In this document: positions 24,345 through 35,690 of the stretch, piece by piece
Layout of the letters: every line of letters starts with the position of its first letter
Position numbering within the stretch: position 1 is the first letter of the stretch
The notes under the pieces: generated by a model
Databases searched by the model: none
What the model was told of the DNA's origin: nothing
What the model saw: only the letters and a program-made list of their open reading frames with translations
Program-made: the position numbers and the translations under genes
Origin: Callaeas wilsoni
Lineage: Eukaryota; Chordata; Aves; Passeriformes; Callaeidae
Length of the DNA stretch: 64,000 bases
Reading direction: 5' to 3'
Assembly (NCBI GenBank): GCA_013398955.1
Contig: VWPU01012703.1
Span: 124,001 to 188,000 of the forward strand

Positions 24345-26736
24345 TGTGTTGGCTCAGGGCTGGCTGCCAGCCCGGAGCAGCAGCTGGGGCTGGAATTCTC
24401 TGGAAGTGTGGGGGGGGAAAAGGGCCAGAAAAGCTCGAGTTGTCCCATGTGGCAAGAACTGATATCTGGGAGAATTTGTCCTATGAAATATACAACAAAG
24501 CAACTGCTCTTGGTCCCATTGTCAGCTTCCAGCAGACCTAGAGCATGTTCATCTCCTGGGTGCTTGGTTTGCTGAAGAGCTCAGTGGGAAGTGGAAATGT
24601 GGCTTTCAGCCAGCAGAAAACCAGGGAAAAAAATTTTTTTTCTGCTCCTGGGAGTGATTTTTGTCCCTTTATATTCTTTCCAAGTTGTTCTGCAGTTTGG
24701 TTTTATTAAGATATTATTTTAACTCGGTGCTGGAACTTGTCTGCAAATGAGTGTTGAAATGCAGATCTGTTACTCTGATGAATAAATTGGATGACAGCTG
24801 CTAGGGAAGAGTGAATGGATGCTTTATTGGGAGAATAAAACCACCACTAAATAAATGCTACTAGGAATAGAAAAAAATATACACAGGTACATTTGTTTTG
24901 TGTCCAGAGACTAAACCTATGTATTATAAAACAAATTCATGAAAGTAAGTGAAAACCCCCTTTTTCAGTCACTTTTTACAGCCTATGTTCTAAAACAGTC
25001 CAGATTGTTAGAAATTCAGGAGACTTATTTTTTAGTGTTCATCACATTTTTGCCATAGCCTTGCCAATGATCTCTACTTTTGGGTTTTTTAGACCACTAC
25101 AGTTATTTATTCACATTTCCTGTATCCCTCAGGATGCTGATATTCCTTGCAGTTGAGATTTGAACAGACAGGGCTGTCAGACTTGTTTTGATGCTCATGG
25201 AGGTGATTGCCTTTGATCCCAGTGAGGCACGCTGAGGGCTCGGGGTACACATGGGATCTGGTTCTTCAGATGGACTGGCTGAGCTTAGCCAGATCCCAGC
25301 GAAAGCTCAGATGAGTGAAGGTATCCTTCCCCAGCTTCCAGAGGCTGAAGGCAGTGGAGACAGAGCAAAGCTCCTTCTGGCTATAAAATACCTTGTATTG
25401 TAGTGATGTGGTTCTTCTGCACCAGTGCCAATGCTGAGAAGGAAAACAAGGGGTTTAAAATGACCTTATCACTCTGCCTTCATAGTGCTCTTATTTTGTT
25501 TCCTGGTTTGATTTTTGACTCTTCAGAACTTTGTTGAACATTACTGTTATTTAGTATTTACCCAAACCCCTGCTGCACCCACCTTGGTGGGGAGGGCAGG
25601 AGATGGGGGTTGTTAACTCTGGCCTGAGGAAGAGACATCCTTCAGTGGGGTATTTTTTGGGTAGTTTGTAGAGCCTGTGCTGCCCGTGGGACAGGCAGGT
25701 GGGGCTGGGGAGGCACCGCCTCTCCCAGTGCCCCGTGAGGGTTTGGGGGGCACCTGGGGGCTGCTGCTGGAGAGATCCAAAGCTGCCCGGGGTTGAAGGA
25801 CAGATGGGAAAGAGGGACTTCCCTACTATCCTTCATTTTAATTAACCTTGCTCTGCAAGGGCTACAAACTGCAGTGTTTTGATGTGAAGGAAATATATTT
25901 CAATTTATTTTGAGAGCCAGAAGGCAGAAGATTCTCTGGGAAGAGCCACAGTCAGGATCTCTGAGCTTCGTGTTTTGCACACTTATGTTTGGTGTTGGTA
26001 GAACTTGCATTAGATAACTTGCAACAGGAAATGAAATAAAGGAAAATTTATATAGTTTTATTTGATTTTTTTTGAGTGTGATTGGCATACATAAGATCTT
26101 GTTGAATAGGCATTACATTGGGATATATTTCATTAATACTGAGACTATTCACTCGTACAATCAACCAATATTAATCAAGTTTTTTCTTTGCTTACCTGCC
26201 TGTCCCCTCAGACTGTTCAGCCAATTGTATTGCAAAAAACGAGGATTCTTAGAAACTCAGTGGCCCAGAGCAGGAGCCCAGTATCTCTTCTGGTCCCGTG
26301 TTGATGGTTTTGCCTGCCTGTTCTGGGAGGGCGCAGAGGGTAGGAGGGAAGGAGAGTGCCTTTTCTCTCTAGCAAATTTATTTTGATTTCTTTTTTATTG
26401 AATAATTTGTGGGGATTAATTAGTGGTTGTCTTGCTCCCACTCTGTGTTTATGCTAAAACATCTGATTTAGAGGCACTTGGCTGTTAATTCACTAATCTG
26501 CAGTAGGGTACAAGATGGAAGTATATAATTTAAAAGCCCTCTAAATAGACATCTTTCTGTGTTTGTTATTTTGCAGTGGGGATGAAAATCAACAGAGCCT
26601 GGGAGTGTGGCTGCATTGGTGTGTGGTCAGCATTTCCAGTAATTTTAGCCCTTGTATAAGGAGTTTAAATGTGATTAAGTTTATCTAATTTCCCCTACAA
26701 AGTGTTTTAAGCGTGACATGTGTTTTTTCTTTCCAG
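24345..26736. other. Non-coding stretch with G-rich patch
   Basis: Mostly AT-rich. A competing-hairpin sequence lies at 25253-25297 and a G-rich patch at about 25688-25760 with several G3-G6 runs that do not form a canonical four-run quadruplex. CpG is sparse. No gene recognised. Confidence 0.4.
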
Positions 26737-26802
26737 AGTTTATAAGATGTGTTAAGACATTCCTAAAAGTAGAACAACAGAAATATAATGAAGAGTTTTC
26801 TG
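26737..26802 (+). CDS. Candidate 66-nt coding exon, protein unknown
   Basis: A T-rich tract ending in ttctttccag precedes it and a strong GTGAGT donor follows. A TGAC branch-point-like word lies about 20 nt upstream of the acceptor. One frame is open throughout: two bases finish a codon, then 21 codons beginning FIRCVKTFLKVEQQKYNEEF, then one base, so the exon is symmetric (phase 1 to 1) and could be skipped without changing frame. The segment looks amphipathic and helix-forming. I do not recognise the protein. A 21-codon frame stays open by chance about a third of the time, so the splice signals carry most of the weight. No partner exon was found. Confidence 0.3.
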
Positions 26803-29800
26803 GTGAGTCTCCCTTGATTTAACCTCTTTATGCTTGACTTGTTTGGTTTGTGCAGCAGCTTTTGTGAGCAGCAGAACAGTGCACGGTGCTGTCTGATTCT
26901 GATTATTTCTCTACACAAAACCCAAACCTTTTGAACCTCGTGTTCTTGACTCTTCACCAGTTGCTCCCATGCAGTCGTAGCACAGCTCTCTCTCTGTGTC
27001 TTTGTAACAGAGAATTCTTTGCTTGTTGTTCTGCTTCACTCTAGTGCGTTCTAAACATGATGTCAAGTGGATTTGAGGATGGGTGGGGAAGGCGAATTCC
27101 CAAATAACATCTTCTCAATTTATGGCATCTGGATGCAGGAGCAAGGCTGGGATTAGCACTCCCTGGGCAGCAAGAACGCAGGAGCAGAGGCTGTACTTGT
27201 GTGGGTAATCAGGAGCTCAGTAAATCTGGAGGAGCTGTAGTGTGACTGACTCTGTGGAGGTGTCAGAGACACCAGGGAGACAGTGAGGAATTTTTCTCTT
27301 GTACTCTGCCTGAGCAGCAAAGCATCCCACCTGTTTTTTGCATCTCTTTTAACTGCGTACGGAAAATAAGCAGCATGAAGAAAGCAATTTCTTTTGATGG
27401 GATGGAAAACATAGATAATTGTTTTTATCTAAAATTGTTTAACAACTTAGCGACAACAGAAGAATGCTTGAAGCCTTTGCTTCAAAATACAGAAAATGTG
27501 AATAACTTAGACTTTCCTTTTAATAAAGACCTATTTATTGCACAAACTTAACATTTATTTGTATTAAATATTTCACTGCTGAGATAAAGATGGTTAGAAA
27601 ACATTTGATGCAAATGTAAGATCAGGGATAAGAGTGACTGTAAACTTCAATAGTAGCAAATAAAGTAAGGGGAAAGACAGTGCAATTAGACCTTGATCCG
27701 TTCAAAGCTGGTTTGTTTGGGGTTTTGTTTTGGCTTGTCTTCTGTTATGTGTGGCATGATAATTTCTGCTGAATATCCGTGCTTTCCTGGAAAGTCAAAA
27801 GGGCATCAGAACTTGTATTGTTTGACACTTCCTGCAGGCTTTCAACATAACATGAACTGTGCATTGCAGCTCCATGTATTCCTTAAATTTTACGCTCAAA
27901 ATTCTGCAAAGAAAGCATATGCAGGGGAAAACTGATACTATGTATGTTAGCTAGAGAAAATGTTCTGTAGTGTAACTCTCACAGAATTTTTTCCATTTAG
28001 TATTGGTAAATAGTTTCCTTTGTATTTTGTTTTTGGTTTTTTGTTTGTTTGTTTGTTTTTTCCCCTGGGGTCTGTCTTAAAATTCAGCGGCAGAATTTGT
28101 ACCACTTGAAAGAATAGCTCTGAGGACTCTGCAAGGTGCTGTCCTCACCTGAAGCAGGTTGTGAAATTACCTAGCAATGTGAAGTGCTTTGACTTAGAAT
28201 CTGGGTAAAAGCAAGTGGTTTTCTCTTGATCCTCTTTGAGGTCCCAAATCAGCAGAATCAGTATAAAGTCCAACGGGAAGAAAACAGCTATGAGATTAAA
28301 AATATGCAGTAGATAAACAGTTAATGAATAAGGAAGAAAATAAAATACTTTAGATAATGAATAATTCAAACTTTCCAGGAGTGTTTTAATGCTGTTAGAA
28401 CTCAGTGGTTCATGGTTTTTAGAAGGTATACCCAAATTAAAACATTGCGTTTGAGTCCTCCTTGAAGGACAAAGTTACAAAAGTCTTGAGGGTGATATCT
28501 TTTTCTGCGCCCCTGGGATTGCTGGTACAGTGATAAGATACCTAGAATCTGAAAGTTTTTAGATGTCAAATATTTGACAAATGTGAATTAAGTATTGCAA
28601 CAAAGAATTTTTCTCTTGCTTTGGCCAATCCACATGATGACTGCATTACTTCAGAGCTTCTGTTTAATGTTGCCAACGCTGTTTTCTGGCTTAATAACCC
28701 ATAGAAGGATTACGAAGCAAGCTCCTTCTCCAAATTTCTTTCTAATAATGGTCTGCAGGTATTACTTTTTTGGGTTATTTTACATATAGCTAAACGTTTT
28801 GGTTAAAATGCTTCTCAAGGATTGGTGTGAGCTGCCTGCCATGAGTTAATACACCCAAAGCGTGCAATTAATGATAGAATTAGCTTTGCAGCGCTGTTTT
28901 ACTGTGGAGCCCAGGGAGCATCACTAGATGGTGCTGCAGAGTAGGTTTGGTCGGGGCTTTATTAAATATCTTTAAATTCATGGAGCCCAATCGGGTGTTT
29001 AAAACCAACCAGAACATAGTGCCTGTGCCTGTTGGGTTTGCAAAAGCTCTTCATTTGACTTTGCTCATGTCCTCTATTGAAGACAACAGCAGTCCTGCCA
29101 TTGAATGCAGTGACCACCAAATTAAGTGGTGCCAAGGACTTTTGACAGCACTGTAGTTTTGAACGTGATTTAACACCTGAGTTGTGGACAAGCGCTTACT
29201 GAAACTTTGTATTCAGGGCCCAAGCCTTTATTAGATATTTCTGACAGAAGCTTTATACCATACTGTTAAAGACAGTGATGTGTTTGTAAAAAGCATGGAG
29301 ATGAAAGTCTAAAACACGTGTGTCATTGCTTTATGACAAGAAATGTGGCACCAAGTGTTGTCCACACCACAGCGCCCGGATGTCACCTCCCTGCAGTCCC
29401 ACGGAGAGCAGCTGCCCTGAAACTCCCAAAACAGGTGAAGTCAGAGGCTGCACTGGCACAGACCATGGTTGTACCTGTCTCTTGATGGAAGTCCTCATAG
29501 CTCATTGTCCAGCATTGCCTCTGATCACAGTTTATTTCAAAACCTTCTTTTATCTGCCCAGATGATTTGACTATTTCTAAAGCAAATTTAAAAAAAGTTC
29601 AACTACTGGTAATTCTGGCCCGCTGCCTTCAGCTATCCTTCAAATATTCTTTCCAGGTCATTTTATACATCTTTAAGCTACATATTGCACATAAATTTTT
29701 TCTGCATTGGGCATAAATGACAACTTCGAATAGTGTAAAATAAGTCTTTAAGCTCTACAGTCTATATCCTGAACAAATATAGCAGATCCAAAACCCATTC

Positions 29801-30984
29801 AAAGGTTTTGTGTGTTTTTGTCTAAGCTGTAACATTTGGTGTTGTAATTAGAGATACATGTTGAAAGTTCTGGTTGAGAATTTGAGCTTTTGTTTTGTGA
29901 GCCGAGTTCAGAATAATGACTTTGAAAAATAAGAAAAGCAGTTATTGAATACATATTGATATGGGTTTTTTTTCCTCTGTAAAATGGTGTTAAAAATTTT
30001 TGTTGTATTGGATTTTATTTTATAGTTTTAGGTTTTGTTTACCTTCTGTGACATTGTGAAAACTCATTATCTTTGTCCCACTCAATCTCCCTGGTAAATC
30101 TGAGATAAGGCAACCTACAAATGAAGTATTTATTTTGCTTCATAAGAACAATATCTAAAGTATTTTTAACAAATACAGCCCTTTAACTCTCAGTAATAGT
30201 CACTATTTTAACACTCTGATAAGAGCATTTACATTCAATATACACGAGAATACTGGGATGTGCTTAGAAGTAATTATCCCCTGCCTAGATCTCCCAGGAA
30301 TGCCTGAGGGCAGGTTTAGAGAAGATCTGGGAACCAGCTACCTTCATCAATGACACAGTTTATTAGATTCACTCCCCCTTAATAACAGTATTCATCTCAC
30401 AACTAAGACACTGTGGCAGAGTTATCTGATAGGTCGTGGAAGTAGATTAACATCAGGGGCTCACTAATTGCCGCATTTTATTTTAAAGCTGGTTTCTCAA
30501 AGGATGGGTTTCACACGTGAAGATTCACTGGAACCCTCTCTTCTCCAGGCAGGCAGAAGTGCGCTGTGTCTGGGCTCACGGATGATTTTATTTCTTCTAG
30601 GCGGTATCTTCTATCCTGTCAGCTCTTTCAGAAGAATCACAACAAGCCAGGAAAGAAGTGGTTGAAGTGGGGGTTGCAGGATTTGGTGCATGGGCTGCAG
30701 CACCAAGAGGTGACAGCGGAGTGACGCTGCCGTGGTCACTGTCACTAGGTGGTACTGCAGAATCGGGAAACGCCACAGTGCCACTCCTGCCCAAATCCAG
30801 GCGGCGTGGGGAGAAGTTAGAGCCGCACTAAATGTGCCTCCTTGAGCAAAACCAGCTCTCAGACGGCCCTTCACAAATGGCTTTTATGCTGCTCAGTTCC
30901 TTTTCTTCTTCAGCACGTGTGCGGCAATAGCTCGATGTGGTTTGGAGTGAAGTTGCCGGTTGGTGACAGACATGGTTGGTGAAC
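26803..30984. other. Long non-coding stretch
   Basis: AT-rich unique DNA with one TTTG-type microsatellite (28025-28062). Short open frames on both strands lack recognised domains. No transposon or RNA gene recognised. Confidence 0.4.
28025..28062 (+). repeat. (TTTG)n-like microsatellite
   Basis: TTTG repeats within a T/G-only tract, ending in a T6 run before CCCC. Confidence 0.85.
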
Positions 30985-31185
30985 TTTTCCTGCTGGTTCA
31001 GGTGGTGTCCCAGCCCTGCCAGGAGGGCTCTGCCCCTTGCGGCACCCTCCTGGTGCCAGGAAAAGGCGGTGCCCACGGCCGGGCAGTGCCCACGGCCGGG
31101 CATTGGAGAGGTCTGGGGAGCTGCTGCCCGCCGTCCCTGGGGATGCTGGGCCAGTGGAGGCTCCTGCGAGCCCGATGCTGAATTT
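30985..31185. other. GC-rich patch with perfect hairpin and 17-bp duplication
   Basis: Contains the hairpin GGCACC-ctcct-GGTGCC (31041-31057) and two exact adjacent copies of gtgcccacggccgggca (31069-31085 and 31086-31102). Several CpGs cluster here, unlike the flanks. Open frames of 64-91 codons occur on both strands and overlap, so none is preferred. Confidence 0.5.
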
Positions 31186-34100
31186 GAGCCATTTGTTTTT
31201 ACTTCATAGGTAATTGAGAAAGGGTGATGACCTTTTAATTATCTACAGAGCAATATTTTGGCCGAAGTCTAGTTGGATGTTTTTTTTAAAAAAGTAGACT
31301 GCTTTTACTTGTTTCAGCCGCAACTGTGACTGTAATCCAAAGGCTTCAGTAGCTTCCTTACTGCTGCTGTGGCTCATTATGATGAGGAGGATTAGGGATT
31401 TTTCTGCAATAACTCCTGAATCATTTTTTTTTGGTCACTATATTGCAGCTGCATTTAATTTTGCAGAGATTCTCTCATTGGGCTTTATTGCTTCAGGACC
31501 TCTGGTGATCACATAACAAAAAGCTTCCCTTCTCATCTCCCTTCTCTCTAAAAGTTTGCAAATCTATTTTGGAGTTTGAGTGTGGCTGTTGGAAGAAATG
31601 GGAGAGGAAAAAAAATATAAACAAACCCAAGAGCTTTCCAGCACATGTCAAGACAAAACTACAAGCATTGCTATGCCCTTTAACAGGTGGATGTGAGAGA
31701 ATAATTTAAAATTGATCACCTAGTCAACAAAACCAGCCACCTTTTTGGTATGTAGAAGTGGGGGAGTTGTATTTATTCAATTTTCATCAGAAGGACCTTA
31801 TTTCATAAGATGTTTCTTGATAGAGGGCACTGTGTTATAAACCTGACCATAGCAGTATCAGTTGAAAACATGGATAGTTCTTGCCTTTTCCCTAAGGAAA
31901 TGATTTGTTGAATGTGAATGTAATTCTGCCTAGAACAAAGCAGAATTTGAGCACGGAGAAGTCTATACTCTTTCTTTTCTGCAATATGCCTGGCTTCCTA
32001 TCGTCCTGGCCAGCATCTCATCTGCTCTGCCACCTTCATTCTGCTGCATGCAAGAGAAATTTCAGTGACTAACCTGGCTGGGATTTTTACCTGTCTTGTT
32101 ATGACTGACCAGCACATAAAGTTGTTTCATTTTTTTTGACTTCTCGCCCACTCTTTTTCATGTCTTCCAAAGCTATTGTGTAGGTAATATAGAAAAGAGA
32201 ATAATATTAAAAAGGACATTATTTTATTATGGAGCAAAACGGACATAAATTCCACAACAAAGGGTGGATGTTTCTGCCTCACTTTGGTGGAAAATGAGGA
32301 TTTGATTTGTGACCAGTGTAGCTTTTAAAGTGGAATATTTCATAGACATGAAAATGGTCAGTGAGTGTAGCATGGAAGACTTTATAGGAAGTATCTGCAG
32401 TAGGTGTAGGCAGATATCAGTGCATGTGGTGTCTTCTAGAGATTCTTTTTTAAAAAAAAAAATCATGATATCTATTGACTGAACTAAGAAAAATTACACT
32501 TTTTGAATTGCTTATATTTAAGTGTTTGGACATTTGTCTGGGGATTTTGGTGTATAGTGCCATGTGTTTGAGCCTTCCTTTAGTTTCTCATGACATTTGC
32601 CATCAAGAAGTGTTTCCTTTAGCGATTTTACACTAAGCAGTGATGATGGTCTCTTGTTCTCTATAGTATTCTGTTTTCATTCTACTTGTTTGTGTGACAC
32701 AAAGCTTCTCAGGTAGTATAGTTACGAAATCAATCTGAACTCAAACCCCGGGTGTTGTTAGCTCTATTTCACATTTATTTTCATTAAGTATTATCCCTAC
32801 ACATAAGTTGTTTTTTAAAGAATACTTGATTAGGAGTCTTGTTGTGTTTTTAAGAATACTTGGACTCTTACTTGGTGTGCAAAGGCCTTGTGCCTGTTTG
32901 GAGCACAACTTTTTGATTTAAATTTCTGAGGTCTCAACATGCACAAGTAGGAGAATTCTGAATTGTGATAATAAACAGGTGTTGGTCTGTTAGGGTGATT
33001 GGAGAAAAAAAAAATTGAGAATTTTTAATAATAGAGATTTTCAAGCTAATTTTAAAAATGAAGTTTTAGTCCTTTCAGTAGCATCCAATCAGAAATTCAT
33101 TTCTTTCCCTGAAGTAAGTCTGCAGCAGAGAAGTAAATATGTGACTCCAGAACCACTAACACAGACCATGAATTCAGAAGTATTTTTATCACTTAGTAAT
33201 TGAAGCCACGGGGCATCTCCTTAAGGAATGGGTATTTTAACACCTCGATGAACACAGACTTAAATTTTGCATACACTGAAGTAATTTCTTAGTGTATTTA
33301 AAGACAATTGTATTGATTTTAAAAAAACCCCAAACCCACCATTTTTTTCCCCAGGTGTGAGCTGTTTTGTGCCCTTTCAGTCACTAAGCCTAAACACAGA
33401 AGCTTTTGCATCTACCAGTGAAGATGTTTTTGTACTCTAATTTATTGCTCTTAGGTTTGTCTCACTAAAAATTTTGTCTTTTAACTTTTATTTGAAGGCA
33501 GATCACTTTATTATATGAACTTTGGTCTGGATCCTTTTATGTTTAACTGGCAACTTTTCTCATTGATTTGTGCCTCTATTTCCCCAGCTCTGGTAAGAGT
33601 TAGTCACTTTTCCTCTTAGGTCTATTAAAAGACCATTATTGCAGCATTTCCTCTTGAGGTGTTTTTACCCTTATCACATTTGCTATAAATTCATGAACTC
33701 TCATTTCACTTAAAGATATTTATGCCATATGGGCCATTTTCTTTCATAATCAAAATGTAAAGGTAAGTTCCAATGTTAAGTGCCTGTTACAAACTTCTAC
33801 TGTAGATGAGTGATCTCTGCATTTTTTGCAATTACTACCCTAGAAGAAATGACATCATGATAAAGACATTGCTTAGTAAGACAGAAAACGGCAGTAAAAG
33901 CAAAAAGCTTGAAGAGGAGTTTTGCTTTTTTTGATCCTTCAATTACTTTCTAAGCATAAAGTTAAATTTAAGACATGTTTTAATATATAACAGCACACTG
34001 AATGGTAGGGCAAGTTTTACAGCCAGCAGAGATTCTCTTTCATTTGAAATCTGCCCTTTTGCTCCAAAGAGTTGTATTCTTCTAATATCCCAAAGTGAAT

Positions 34101-35586
34101 TGGGATACAAGACCTTCAAAAAAACCGACCTCCAAAACAGAAAAATGGAAGAAGCCAGGCAGTGCAGTCCTGTCTCGGTGTCCTGTTAGGTGTCAGAGGG
34201 CTTTTTACAGCCACAGGGGACATTTTCTAGGTGAGCCACAGAACAAAGTGATTTACCAGCAGCATCACCAAACCTTGCAGGAGGCATTTTGAGATCGAAG
34301 TCTCCAACCTCCAGGAAGAATTCTTCAAACACAGTTACAGAAGGCAGCCAAAAATGTTTGAATCATCTGATCATTGACCAGGAGCCAGACTGTGTTACCT
34401 GACCCCAGACTGCTGGGAAGGATGGCACGGTGGCTGTAGCCCTGGAGCTCACATTGTTACCTTGGTCTTGGGCTAAGGACTGTGTTGGACAAGGCTGGAA
34501 AGCAAATGTGACAAAAGACTAAATTACTGTTTTGTTGACATCTTTTTTTATTTGAAGACCATAAAGCAGGAATCCTTTGCCCATTGCTGAAAAAGGACAG
34601 GTTGCCTTGAACTGATTAGGAAAAGAATCTTCAAAGAATTGTCCAATATGTAAAATTCAGTGCAGTAACAATTCAGTTCTGTGAAATGAAAAGGATTGAT
34701 AGAAAACCAGGAATTTTAAGATGCAGCAAATGCCTTTGTTGCTGAAGCAGGAAACGTCTTTGGATTTAGAAGCGGGTGGTATGCTCTCAAGTGCAGAAAA
34801 TTTGGTCTGTGATACTGTAGTATTATACTTGCTGGGAAGAAAGAAAAGCCAATAAAGGAAAGCATAATAGTTCATTGATCAACTCTTTATCACAGCAGGG
34901 TAACTAAATCTGCTGTCACCAAATCTATCACACAGCCGCTTGATTAAACTCATGTAATTTGCTGGGATGGATGCAGGAGTTTAGCTGTCATCAGCAGCTG
35001 TGGACAGAGGCAGATAAGGAACATTGAAACTATAAGAGCTTCCAGCTGAAAATATCACTTTGCTTTTCAAAGGAGGAGGGTGTTCCACTGTTGTTCTCCA
35101 TATTAATAGCACAAATTGTTGTCTCCTTGTGTTTTGTAAGTCACTAATACAACACAGCAGAGACATTACCGGCTTCAATCGGCCCTATTCAGTTATTGAA
35201 TCAGCCGGGAGAAAGGGGTGGTGCTTTTTGTTTAAAAATAAAGGAGAAGGAGGAGAGTTGAAGGTGGGGGAGAACTCCTGGAGGGTGATGGGGCCATGCA
35301 ATGAAGCCTGAAGTGAGGAAGGTGATGTTTCCTTTCAGCAGCAGAGGAGGCTTTCATGCAGTAAAGCCCACACAGAGTGAGCAGTTCTTTATTTTCCTGC
35401 TCAGTGTTGAAGAATGAAAGTGTGCATTGATGGGGGAGCCTTGGGATGTGACAGTGAGTCCCTCCTACCTCAGCAAAATGTGACTCTTCTTACAAGTGGG
35501 CAAACAGTTGCTTGGAATATAAGGAAGTGAGTCATTGTTGGAGCTGGAAGGCAAACAGACACGGCTGGCCTGAGCTCACCCGTGGA
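31186..35586. other. Long non-coding stretch
   Basis: AT-rich unique DNA. No feature recognised apart from short homopolymers. Confidence 0.45.
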
Positions 35587-35690
35587 AGCCGAGCTGGTGC
35601 CAAGCCGAGCTGGTGCCGTCACCCACCCAAGGCTCCTCTGTCTCTCCCTGGCTGGAGAGAGCTGACCCAGCTGGAGAGAAAGAGCCGACC
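35587..35690 (+). repeat. Two adjacent short tandem duplications
   Basis: agccgagctggtgcc plus one variable base is repeated at 35587-35602 and 35603-35618. A second, imperfect pair begins gctggagaga at 35651 and 35670, each followed by a gct/gcc-gacc ending. The two families are unrelated to each other but lie 33 bp apart. Confidence 0.8.

Noticed and set aside
23900..24448. Minus-strand 182-codon repeat protein
   Set aside because: It is produced by the 46-bp minisatellite cycling through frames; no domain and no splice support.
25688..25760. G-quadruplex
   Set aside because: G runs are long but not arranged as four runs with short loops.
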